64,000 bases of DNA, from NCBI RefSeq assembly GCF_049243985.1, contig NC_135370.1, forward strand, positions 42,645,255 to 42,709,254, given 5' to 3'. The notes below the pieces were generated by a model. That model did no database searches. It worked only from the letters and a program-made list of their open reading frames with translations, and had not been told where the DNA came from. This stretch comes from Paroedura picta. Taxonomy: Eukaryota; Chordata; Lepidosauria; Squamata; Gekkonidae. The position numbers and the translations under genes are program-made. How positions within the stretch are numbered: position 1 is the first letter of the stretch; each line of letters starts with the position of its first letter. Positions 34,701 through 42,656 of this stretch are shown piece by piece.

Positions 34701-34928
34701 CACCTCATGAGAAGGAAGGACTCCCTGGAGAAGAGCCTAATGCTGGGAGAGATCGAGGGCAAAAGAAGAAGGGGACGACAGAGAATGAGGTGGATGGATG
34801 GAGTCACTGAAGCAGTAGGTGCAAACTTAAATGGACTCCGGGGAATGGTAGAGGACAGGAAGGCCTGGAGGATCATTGTCCATGGGGTCGCGATGGGTCG
34901 GACACGACTTCGCACATAACAACAACAA
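31710..34928 (+). mobile_element. full-length BovB (RTE-clade) LINE with perfect 13-bp TSD
   Basis: A 3.2-kb element with a 5' UTR of about 180 bp beginning ccccttcaaggatcgctgcc, one long ORF (31890-34919), and a very short 3' end, cataacaacaac. The 13-bp sequence attaataataaca abuts both ends exactly (31697-31709 and 34929-34941), the mark of target-primed reverse transcription. The insertion lies in the (AAT)-rich tail of an older minus-strand LINE. BovB elements are known for horizontal transfer among squamates, ruminants and other animals, probably with parasites as carriers. The open ORF and intact duplication suggest a recent insertion, though AT-rich duplications are less decisive than complex ones. 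Confidence 0.96.
31890..34919 (+). CDS. BovB ORF: AP endonuclease plus reverse transcriptase (1009 aa, intact)
   Basis: One uninterrupted protein of the RTE/BovB type. The N-terminal apurinic-like endonuclease spans about residues 70-310, with GTWNVRSM (72-79), SELKW (102-106), GDWNAKVG (207-214), RNQIDYVL (271-278) and GSDHELL (299-305). The reverse transcriptase spans about residues 500-850, with FRRGRGTRDQ (621-630), FIDYAKAFD (652-660), RQGCILSP (712-719) and the catalytic YADD (754-757). The C-terminal domain has the family CWRRLLRVPWTARR and ends MGRTRLRT. All key catalytic residues I can check are present. The start is the first ATG after an in-frame TGA; translation initiation in this family is not well defined. 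The protein would nick target DNA and reverse-transcribe its own RNA, and may mobilise SINEs with a BovB-like tail. Confidence 0.97.
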   Translation: MDSSNRHNDMTLEDEPLRSEGVQYATGDEQTASTSSARMNEAAGPKPKGRSVVEVTGGEKTVRCCKDFYSIGTWNVRSMNQGKLDVVKQEMRRLNIDILGISELKWTGMGEFNSDDHQVYYCGQESRRRNGVAFIINKRVGKAVLGYNPQNDRMISVRIQGKPFNITVIQVYAPTTAAEEDEVDQFYEALQHLLEATPKNDVLIIMGDWNAKVGSQKITGITGKFGLGVQNEAGHRLVEFCQENTMVIANTLFQQPKRRLYTWTSPDGQHRNQIDYVLCSQRWKSSIQSIKTRPGADCGSDHELLVAKFRLKLKKVGKSTRPLRYELNHIPDEYTVEVTNRFKELDLIDRVPEELWTEVRNIVQEVATKTIPKKKKCKKSKWLSEEALQIAKERREVKGKGERERYTQLNAEFQRKARRDKNAFLNEQCKQIEENNRMGRTRDLFKKIGDMKRTFHAKMGMIRDQNGRDLTEAEEIKQRWQNYTEELYKSELNIPDDHNGVVTDLEPDILECEVKWALGSLSNNKASGSDSIPVELFKILKDDAVKVLHSICQQIWKTQQWPQDWKRSVYIPIPKKGNAKECSNYRTIALISHASKVMLKILQARLQQYVDRELPEVQAGFRRGRGTRDQIANIRWIMEKAREYQKNVYFCFIDYAKAFDCVEHNKLWQVLKEMGIPEHLICLLRNLYAGQEATVRTEHGITDWFKIEKGVRQGCILSPCLFNLYAEHIMRNAGLEESQIGIKIAGRNINNLRYADDTTLMAESEEELKSLLMRVKEESAKVGLKLNIKKTKIMASGPLKSWQIEGEEMEIVTDFIFLGSKITADGDCSKEIKRRLLLGRKAMANLDSILKSRDITLPTKVRLVKAMVFPVAMYGCESWTIRKAERQRIEAFELWCWRRLLRVPWTARRTNQSVLEEISPGCSLEGQILKMKLKYFGHLMRRKDSLEKSLMLGEIEGKRRRGRQRMRWMDGVTEAVGANLNGLRGMVEDRKAWRIIVHGVAMGRTRLRT

Positions 34929-34941
34929 ATTAATAATAACA

Positions 34942-35062
34942 ATATATTTCTTATAATCCGCCCTTTCCCAAAGGCTCAGGGTAGGTAACAAGATTTAAAC
35001 AAACCATAATAATACACACAACTTAAAAATATTAGCATTAAAATCCTCATAATGCAGAGTTG
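34942..35062 (-). mobile_element. LINE (CR1/L2-like) 3' end, separated from its tail by BovB
   Basis: On the plus strand it reads tcttataatccgccctttcc, caaaggctcagggtaggtaa, the inverse of the common reptile LINE 3' terminus (gccctgagcc...ggcggtataaataataaat). Its AAT-rich tail lies on the other side of the BovB insertion. Confidence 0.7.
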
Positions 35063-35848
35063 AGCTTCAAACAGATATACGGAGCCACTTCCTCTCTTTC
35101 TGATGAGAGGGGTGATGTAAAGATGGAAGAGAGGACAGATGGTTTAGCTGGTGCTCTGGGTGGATCAGTGTTTGGGCCAGGATGCCCCAGTTTCTAGTAT
35201 TGCGTCTGGCCTCAACCATAGGCCCAGTGGAACTGTACAAATGTATGTGGGCTTGGGGTACATGTGGAGTGCTCTTTTATTCCACGGAGTTGGCATCCAT
35301 ATGAAAAGGCAAAGCTTTGGGATTTAACTTCCTCTGTGCCATTTTGCTCAGCCAGAGCCAAACTCTGCAGAGCCCCATTGGCTTCAAGGGGCGGGCTTCC
35401 CTCCGGCCATTGCAACTGGTGGGATTTGGGGCTAGCTGGTATCCTGCCATTCTAGGGAGACACAGAGGAGACTGCAGTTCCCACTTAGCCAGAGGGAATG
35501 GGAGGTGGGTGTGAAATGGCGACGCAAAGGAAGGGGCCGGGTGTCTCCTCTCTCTGCACATCCTACCTCGCACAGGACCAGATCATGGGATGCCCACCAT
35601 AGGCTCACCTTGGAGAAAAGGAGGGAGACCACTAGGGAAGGGGAATAAATGCAGGCTCTCCTAAGGCAAGGATCTCATGCCTGCTTTCTAGGCAGGGCCC
35701 CACTAGTAAGGGAAGACCGTTTCTGGGGAACATGGCCCTTGGGGTGGCTCTGCAGGGCCAATGATTGGGAAATGGAGGGAGAAAGCGACACCCGAGTAAG
35801 CCAATGCAATTGTTCATGGAGGCAGTAAAGACTGCAGAAGGGCATGGC
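35063..35848. other. mostly unrecognised; short LINE trace
   Basis: ggcctcaaccataggcccagtgg near 35210-35232 resembles an inverted piece of LINE family N. Overlapping ORFs at 35212-35632 on both strands are unsupported. Confidence 0.4.
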
Positions 35849-35900
35849 GCTTTCACACACTCTAAATAATGCACATTTAGTCCAATTTCAATGCACTTCA

Positions 35901-36287
35901 GCCAGCATGGTGTAGTGGTTAAGAGAAGCAGTCACTAAACTGGAAAACCAGGTTTGATTCCCCACTTCTCCTCCACATTAAGTCTGCTGGGTCTAGGCAA
36001 TTTCTTTGCTGTCTTTTACTGTTATTATTGTTGGGGGATTTACTATTGTATTTTTCTTATTGCAACGTAAGCCGCCGCGAGCTGTCTCGGTTTAGAAGGG
36101 AAGCCAATAAGTGGCAAAATAAATGAAAATGAATAAAAATAACCTTGGGCGGTCGCAGTTCTGTCAGAGCTGTTCTCACAGAACAGTTCTGTCAGAGCAC
36201 TCTCAGCCCCACCTACCTCCCGGGTATCTGTTGCGGAGAGAGGGAAGGAAAAAGTGCTTGTAAGCCACATGCTCTTCTCCTCCTCTG
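35901..36287 (+). mobile_element. tRNA-derived SINE, split by a LINE tail
   Basis: The head gccagcatggtgtagtggtt, B box aggtttgattcc and ctccacattaagtctgctgg are separated by about 145 bp from the body ccttgggcggtcgcagttct, cctcccgggtatctgttgcg, cttgtaagccacatgctctt. Confidence 0.88.
35996..36141 (+). mobile_element. LINE 3' end inserted in a SINE
   Basis: ttgcaacgtaagccgccgcg, agctgtctcggtttagaagg, taagtggcaaaataaatgaa, aatgaataaaaataa: a LINE 3' UTR and tail interrupting the SINE at gctgggt/accttggg. Confidence 0.8.
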
Positions 36288-36370
36288 TTTGCAATTGGAA
36301 TTTACTGTGTGAGATTGCAAAACTCACTTGCAAAGGATTGAAAGGGCGCTATTTAGCATGTGCTGAAGTG

Positions 36371-37049
36371 TCACGTGGCTGAATTGCAGCCACCAACCAA
36401 AATACTGGCTTGAACATTTATTTTTACTTGGGTTTAAAAAAAAGGGGGGGTCCCCAGTATGAATCTGGCCATTGTAACCTCAGTAGCAAACCTTGCCCTA
36501 CTGGAGGCACCAAGTGACCCGAACGTGGCTCCTTGGGCCTGTGGTCCCCCCTTAACCTCGCCAAGGCAAAAGCCTGAACTATGCGGCCCCAGGGCCTGAC
36601 TCCGCTAACCTAAGAGAAAGTAGAGTTGTTCCCTTCCCTTTTTAAAAGTTGCTTGCTTTATTCGACGTCTCACTCTCGCGGATTATCCCAAAAAAAACCC
36701 TACCCATTGATTGATCGCCCGTAGAGCTGCGTTGGGTGTAAAGGAAAACTTCACAGCTTTATTGGCTGCCGGGAGACAAAACAAACAGAACAAGGGCCTC
36801 GTAACTCAGACAAGCCGCGCAGCCCACGGAGGGACCCGTCCCGTCGCAAGGCAGCCACGCCAAGGCCGCCCGGCGCCCCAGCGGCGGAGACACCTGGGAG
36901 GGCTGGCAAAGAGGGAGGAAGAAAAAGCGAAGCCCCCCCCCTCCCCCCGGGGTTCCCAGTAGTCTCACTGCGTCTCCTCGGAGGGATCCGTGGATGAGGC
37001 GGGAGGGAGATGCCGCCGAAGCGGGGGTGCCAGGTCCCCTCCCGCCACC
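36371..37049. other. AT-rich to GC-rich transition, nothing recognised
   Basis: CpG density rises from about 36660. ORFs at 36711-37249 overlap on both strands and are products of GC richness. Confidence 0.45.
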
Positions 37050-37255
37050 GGCGGGGGATGGGGAGGCAGGGGGGCCCACTCCAGGATGGAGCCTGGGAAA
37101 GGCAGGGAGCGGGGGGGGGGGGTGTCCAATCCCACAGGGAACACCCTCCAAAACATCCACAGTCTCCCGGGGAAACTGCTCTCTGGAGCCTGGGAATGAG
37201 CTGCAAACCGGGGGATCCCCAGGGCCCACCTGGAGACTGGCATCCCTAGAGGCGG
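37050..37255. repeat. unclassified lizard interspersed repeat (family L)
   Basis: ccctccaaaacatccacagt, ggggaaactgctctctggag, cctgggaatgagctgcaaac, gggatccccagggcccacct, ggagactggcatccctag. Confidence 0.78.
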
Positions 37256-37539
37256 GGCGATGGTCAGGGGGGATCTCGAGTCCCGCCCACCGGGAGCGGA
37301 AGGCTAGAAGGGGAGGCCTGGGTCGGAGCGCCCGGAGGCGAGGGTTGTTCTCTGCCGCCTCCAGCAGGGCAGCTTCCAGCAGTTCCCTTCGCCAGCTCTG
37401 CCGCCACGGAGCTTTGGTCTACAGCCCTGTGAGGTAGGTCAGGGCGTAGGGAGGTCGCTTTCGTTTCAAGAAAAAAAGCCTAGAGCCCCAGTGTACTCCG
37501 AAGGAAGCCCCGTTTTGTTCTGAGCAGCTGGTTTTTTGG

Positions 37540-38001
37540 TACTCCACGTTTTACGAGCCAAAGAGAGTCTAAGGGGCTCACAGTTGCCTCCCCCTCCCCA
37601 GGAGACAGGCTGTGAGGTAGAATCATAGAGTGGGAAGGGTCCTCCAGGGTCATCTAGTCCAACCTCCTGCAGAATACAGGAAATTCACAACTATCTGCCC
37701 ACCCACAGTGACCCCAAGTCCAGACGATGACCTCCCCAATCAAAACCAGCATCCCTGGCCAGTCTGTCCTGGAGGAAATCCGCCTCCCAACCCCAAAGTG
37801 GTATCTCGGGCACAAAGGGCCACAAGAGTCAAGCATAGACACAGTCCCTGCTCGTAGGTGGGGCTGAGAGAGCTCTGAGAGAACTGTGACCGGCCCAAGG
37901 TCACCCAACTGGCTGCATGTGGAAGAGGAGCGGGGAATAAAACCTGCTCTCCTCCAGGTTAGAGGCTGCCTCTTTTAACCAATGCACCAAATTGGCTCTC
38001 C
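37540..38001 (-). mobile_element. tRNA-derived SINE, split by a CR1 tail
   Basis: The 3' part of the SINE (plus strand gagtctaaggggctcacagt, ccccaggagacaggctgtga) and its 5' part (gggctgagagagctctgaga, ggcccaaggtcacccaactg, aataaaacctgctctcc, aaccaatgcaccaaattggc) are separated by CR1 sequence. GTAG/TAG occurs at both junctions. Confidence 0.9.
37620..37855 (-). mobile_element. CR1 LINE 3' UTR inserted in a SINE
   Basis: Plus strand: agaatcatagagtgggaagg, gtcatctagtccaacctcct, gcagaatacaggaaattcac, ctggccagtctgtcctggag, gggcacaaagggccacaaga. The CR1 terminus faces left, so the copy is on the minus strand. Confidence 0.93.
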
Positions 38002-38462
38002 TGGCTTGCTCCCAAGAAAACATTAGGAATGCAGCTCTGCTGTGAGGTCCAATACAGAATGATATTCGTGGGCCACCTAGGATGGCCTTGCTAGTGAGCT
38101 GCATGGCTTTGTGGGGTCTGAGAACCAGCCTCTGCTCATCTGGCACCAACCTCTGCACGGCACTCTTTCCCAGGACTTTGAGCCCCATTTTCCAGGTAAG
38201 GTTCTGGAAGTCTTTCTGTGCAGTCTTTGGGATCAGGGCCCGAAGGAGCAGCGAACATGATGCCACCATCTCGGTTTCTCTCACACATGTCCATGAAAAA
38301 CAAATGCAGTGAATTCCCAAGGCCAGTGGCGGGAACACAAGGAGAGGCCTAGTCTGCCCCAAGGCTGTAACCTCTTCCTGGGTCCTAGAGGTGAGGACCA
38401 CTTTGCCCTGCCCATCAGCTGCTCCTGCATGGGGATAATTCCAGGGGGGTCGCAGGGAGGTC
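38002..38462. other. no recognised gene or repeat
   Basis: Non-coding; ORFs on both strands overlap and lack recognisable similarity. Confidence 0.4.
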
Positions 38463-38528
38463 GCATAGTATAGGGGGTTGGACTAGATGACCCAGGAGGT
38501 CCCTTCCAACTCTATGATTCCATGATTC
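38463..38528 (+). mobile_element. CR1 LINE 3' terminus
   Basis: tagggggttggactagatga, cccaggaggtcccttccaac, tctatgattccatgattcta. Confidence 0.9.
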
Positions 38529-38756
38529 TAGTAATTCCTCCTGTGTTTTTGTGTGAGTTTTAAAGGCTAGACTCTCAGGTGGATCTTCAAGTCAGCACAT
38601 TTTTTACTGATGTTATTTCTTGGATGTGGAGGCAGGCTCCAATAGGGCAAATGAGTCATCCTAGTCCTACTGAATTGCGTGGAGGCAGTTTTCCCCCATT
38701 TGATTCAATTGAAGTTTTTTTTCTTTTGAAAACAATGCTTTGTAATCCGCTGGGAT

Positions 38757-38880
38757 TTTTATTTATGCCTTGGATTTCTAGACTGCCCTTCCGAGACCAG
38801 CTCAGGGTGGCGTACATAACACAAATCATAAATGCAGCGATTAAAATCATGATACATGAACAATAAAATTACACAATTTA
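38757..38880 (-). mobile_element. LINE 3' end remnant
   Basis: Plus strand tttctagactgcccttccga, ccagctcagggtggcgtaca, then A-rich sequence: the inverse of the common LINE 3' end. Confidence 0.65.
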
Positions 38881-38963
38881 AAACCGTTTCAAAATGAACA
38901 GCATCAATTGAGTCAGCAAGAAAGACACACAATAAGTGAAGTAAGTAAACAACCAAACCAGGA

Positions 38964-39171
38964 CTAGAAAATCAGAGTCCAGTAGCACCTTTAAGACCAA
39001 CAAAGATTTATTCAGGGTGTGAGCTTTCAAGTGCAAGCACACTTCCGTCAGATTCTCGAAAAGCACTCGAAAGCTCACACCCTGAAAAAATCTTTGTTGG
39101 TCTTAAAGGTGCTACTGGACTCTGATTTTATTGTGCTACTTCAGACCAACACGGGCTACCCTTTTGAATCT
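38964..39171. mobile_element. head-to-head palindromic retroposon with 13-bp TSD
   Basis: Two inverted copies of the same sequence (gagtccagtagcacctttaa, gaccaacaaagattt, gggtgtgagctttc) form arms of about 65 bp around a spacer. One side extends to tcagaccaacacgggctacc. The 13-bp sequence aaccaaaccagga flanks the unit exactly (38951-38963 and 39172-39184), pointing to a single target-primed insertion. The parent family is common in reptiles as I recall, but I cannot name its class. Confidence 0.8.
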
Positions 39172-39184
39172 AACCAAACCAGGA

Positions 39185-40125
39185 GTCATTGAACTCTTGC
39201 AGCCCTGCTGAATTGAAAGGTAGACGTTACTCCCGTGGCTTTTTTTTGTCCCCCACCCTCAAGGGCAGGGAAGAGTTGCAGCCCCAAGGACACTTGGCCT
39301 AGGAGGAAGCCCGGTTGAGTAGACCTGGTGGCAGGATTCCTCCCAGACTTCTTTGAAAAAGGCTTCTGATTTGCCAGTGGAAAGCCCACTAGCTAGGAGG
39401 GAGGAAAGCCCCACAGAACTGGGTCCCGGGGCACAGCGCAGGACTGAGTCAACTTCTCTGTTTTTGCTCACAAGAATGGGGAGAGGGAAAACTCAGAAAC
39501 ATGGCTCACTTTGACAAGGAGGTGCCTTTTCCATAAGCATCTCCACCTCGCTGTCTTCTGCGATGGAGAAGGCCTGCTGGGAGCCTGGTTGTGCCCTCTG
39601 GGCTGTGATTAGGTTTTCTGGTGGGAGGCTTGGCCTTGTGGGTAGGCGGTGCTTTTCAGCTGCCATAGCAACTTATATAAATTGAACATGTCAGGTCCTG
39701 ACCTTGGGGATTCCTGCACTTCCAAAGGAATATCTTGCCATCCAACATGGTGCTCATTGGGGGTGGGGGAGGACTTCCTGGGTGGTGTCAGGGTTGGCTG
39801 ACCTTGCAGCTTCCTTGATCTGGGGGGTTTGGGCTAGCCTGGGCTATCCTGGTCACGGCAAACCTGCTTAATTAGAAGTCCCACTGAAATCAGGCCTGGC
39901 CAGCAAAGGAGGACACTGGATACTGTTTCCAGAGCCAGCTCTGAGCCAAAAGCCTGGCCCAAATAATGTCTCTCTCAGCCTCCCTGCATCTTTAGCAGTA
40001 CACTTTTCGGTCTCCATCCATTGATATTTGCAAAGCTCTCTCAGCTCAGCAAGTGCCCAACATGTTAAAGGAAAACCATGTTTTTGTCTGTGGGGAAATC
40101 ACCTTGAGGATTTCATGTAGGCTAC
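39185..40125. other. no recognised gene or repeat
   Basis: Moderately GC-rich non-coding DNA. Confidence 0.45.
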
Positions 40126-40126
40126 T

Positions 40127-40158
40127 GCCGTGTGTGTGTGTGTGTGTGCGTGCCTGTG
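40127..40158. repeat. (TG)n microsatellite
   Basis: A TG run interrupted by CG and CC dinucleotides. A short (AAC)n lies at about 40265-40280. Confidence 0.9.
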
Positions 40159-40357
40159 TGTGCACAAGTATTTAGTCCCTACAACAAAGGAAAACAGGTC
40201 TTTATCGGTGTACAATCTTGTACCTTGGAGATCGGGATGGCCATTTTGGCACCCTGTCTATTTAAACAACAACAACAACAGCAGCAGCACACAGACTGTT
40301 AGACAAGTCTTTCTGTTGGGCTACAGTGAAGGAAGAGCTAATCTAACTGCACCTAGC

Positions 40358-41041
40358 TGGGGGGGAGAGGGAGAGACGGAGGGAGAGACAGGGGGAGAGG
40401 GAGCCAAGGAAGGAAGAAGAGAGGGAGAGGGTGGTAAGGAGGGAGGGCAAGAGAGAGGGAGAGGGGAGAGGGAGGGAAGGGGAGAAACAGAGAAGGAGAA
40501 AGGGGAGAAGAGAGAGGTAGAGAGGGAGGGAAGGAGGGAGGGAGAGGGAAGGAAAGAGGAGATAAATAAAGTGGGAGTGTAGGGGGAGGGAGGCAGTAGG
40601 AAAGAGGGAACGGGGTGAAGGACAGAAAAATAGAGGGAGAGAGGGGGAAGAAGAGAGAAGGGGAGAGGAGGGGGACAGAAATAAAGGGGGAAGAGGGTGA
40701 GAAATAGAAAGGGAAGAAGAGAGAGGGAGGGGAGATGGAGAAGGAGGGAGGGAGAGAAATGGAGAGGGAGAAGGGTAAGAAGAGAGGGAGAGTGGGGACA
40801 GAGGGAGGGAAGGAGGGAGCAGGAGGGAGAGTGAATGGGGGAGAGAGAAAACAGGGAGAGGGAAGAAGGGAGGGGAAGGAGGGGAGAAAAAGAGAGAGGG
40901 TGAGAGAAGGAGGGAGTGGGGAGAGGGATGGAGAGAAATAGAGAGGGAGAAAGGGAAGAAAAGAGAAGGGAACGGGGAGGGAGAAAAATAGAGAGGGAGA
41001 GAGAGGGAAGGAGAAGGGAGAGAGGTGGAGAGAAGGAGGCA
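40358..41041. repeat. 680-bp polypurine (GA/GGA) tract
   Basis: The plus strand is almost entirely A and G for about 680 bp, built from irregular gggagagg, gaaggagg and gagaggg units with only scattered pyrimidines. Long Ser/Leu/Pro reading frames on the minus strand are a by-product. Such tracts can form triplex DNA and are unstable. Confidence 0.97.
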
Positions 41042-41609
41042 AGCCATGGGCGACTGGGTAATTCAGTGAGACGAGGTGACCTCATCCGAAGGCTTGTCTG
41101 CCTGGCGCTGGCTGACCCTTGGCCACTGATGCAGGCTGCAGCCAGGGGACTCCAAGCCACAGCTAATCATCCCTCTAAGTCTCCAGCAGTGCCACTGGGC
41201 TCTCCTTGCAAAAGCGGTGGCGGAGGGGGGGGGTGTTTGTCCCTTGCTGAGGGCTGGGCTGCAGACTCTCCCCGTGGGTCCCCCCCCCCCGCGGCTGATA
41301 GGGAGCCTGGACTTGGCTCTTCCGCCCCCCCCCCCCCCCAGCGACGAGCGAAAAACCTGACAAGGGTGCCGGAGGGACGGGGGGGGGGAGTCCGAGCAGA
41401 CCCCCAAATCCCCAGCCTGACTCCCCCATCGGCCGCCATACTCTCCTCTGCGGGGCCCTACAGGCAGAGGGGAGGGCCAACTCCGCCCCACCTCCACTCT
41501 CCAGATTTGGGAGGGGGGCGGAACCCCTCCATAAACACGCGAAGTAAGCTGAGGCCGGAAGTCCGGAAATAGGAGCACTCGTGTGAGTGTGCACGTGTCC
41601 GCGCGCAAC
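41042..41609. other. GC-rich, poly-C/poly-G bearing, no gene
   Basis: Poly-C/G runs at about 41281-41291, 41325-41339 and 41380-41388. Overlapping long ORFs on both strands reflect GC richness. Confidence 0.45.
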
Positions 41610-41850
41610 CTTGGTTTAGTTACAGTTCTCTCAGGGCTTTCCCAGTTCCACCCACCCCACAGGGTGTCCATCGTGGCGCGAGGAAGGGAAGCCGATTGGA
41701 AGCTCTTTTGAGACACGTGAGGCCTGCTGGGCGATCACAGACTGTTCACGGTTCTCCCGGAGCTCTCCCACCTGACCGTGTCCCACAGGGGGCTGTTGTG
41801 GGGAGAGGAAGGGAAGGCGATAGAGAGCCGCCTCCACACTGAACCCCCCC
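41610..41850 (+). mobile_element. two SINE 3' halves in tandem
   Basis: First half: cagttctctcagggctttcc, caccccacagggtgtccatc, gaggaagggaagccgattgg, agctcttttgagac. Second: gatcacagactgttcacggt, cacagggggctgttgtgggg, agaggaagggaaggcgatag. Both are bodies of the lizard tRNA-SINE without heads. Confidence 0.8.
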
Positions 41851-42508
41851 CCTCTCCCCTTCCCCGGCGAAACGACTGAGAACGCAGCCCTAAATTCTTC
41901 TGCTCGGGGGCAAGGCCCACAGCACGGACGCCACGAGGAGATCTGAGTCGATTGTTCTCCTCGCGTACTTCATTTCCTCTTTCGCAGGACACATGGAGAG
42001 GGGGGAGAACCGGATGGGCGACACCGATTTCGGTGGAGCGAAAGTTTGGAAGGCGGTGGCGGGCGAAGCTTGGGTCTCCTTCGAGGCACGTGGCTGCCTT
42101 CCCTCCAGAGGGGTGGGGGTGGGGAAAGAGAACCAGGGTCCCTCTTTGCAGAGCCTCGGCCCAGCCTGTCGAGTGAGCCCCTCCGGGCGGGACGGATCGA
42201 TCTCCTGGTGGATCTCCTGCGCTTGTGCAGAGAATCCTCGCCTCGACGGAGCCACCTTCGGCCTCGGAGCCCCCGCGCTCGAGGCAGTTCTGAGCTGGGT
42301 GGTGGGTCTCCCCCTCCACACCCCAAAACTTTTAAATTTCGGGCCCGGATGAGCGATTGCTGCTCTCCAGCTGCTAGTGAGCCCGACGGCCCCCGAGGCG
42401 CCTTCCTGACGGTGCGGGGGTGGAGGCTGGGGCGTTTGGAGCAAAAGAGAGGCGTTGCGCCGGAGCCCTGGAAAGCTCTGGCAGCCGCATCGTGGCACAG
42501 CTCCCAGG
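41851..42508. promoter_or_regulatory. CpG-rich segment, possible CpG island
   Basis: Dense CG dinucleotides (for example around 42170-42290) and no recognisable gene. Overlapping ORFs on both strands argue against any one of them. It might be an unmethylated island or merely a GC-rich patch. Confidence 0.4.
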
Positions 42509-42516
42509 CCCTAGAG

Positions 42517-42648
42517 GAGGGGTAGTCCAACTGCGGCCCTCCAGATGTCCATGGACTACAATTCCCATGAGCCCCTGCCAGCGCTGGCAGGGGCTCATGG
42601 GAATTGTAGTCCATGGACATCTGGAGGGCCGTAGTTGGGCTATCCCTG
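42517..42648. mobile_element. palindromic hAT-like MITE (family P), near-perfect copy
   Basis: 132 bp with an almost uninterrupted inverted repeat from ctccagatgtccatggac to its inverse, centred on gccagcgctggc. It is flanked by the perfect octamer CCCTAGAG (42509-42516 and 42649-42656). That is the same target sequence as the copy at 61755, in unrelated surroundings. Confidence 0.92.
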
Positions 42649-42656
42649 CCCTAGAG

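Larger units (their letters stand above)
35849..36370. mobile_element. Harbinger-like MITE (family M), split by a SINE
   Basis: The left half (ctttcacacactctaaataa, tgcacatttagtccaatttc, aatgcacttca) and right half (tttgcaattggaatttactg, tgagattgcaaaactcactt, gcgctatttagcatgtgctg) have complementary ends (ctctaaataatgc against gcgctatttag). A complete tRNA-SINE sits between the halves. Confidence 0.65.

Noticed and set aside
36711-37437. Overlapping ORFs of up to 156 codons on both strands
   Set aside because: GC-rich sequence partly within a family L repeat; no protein signature.
40321-41160. 279-codon minus-strand ORF (and 229-234-codon ORFs in the other frames) rich in Ser, Leu and Pro
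   Set aside because: It is the translation of a polypurine tract; all three minus frames are open and give the same low-complexity composition.
41735-42620. Several ORFs of 119-216 codons on both strands
   Set aside because: They overlap each other, a SINE and a MITE, and reflect GC bias.
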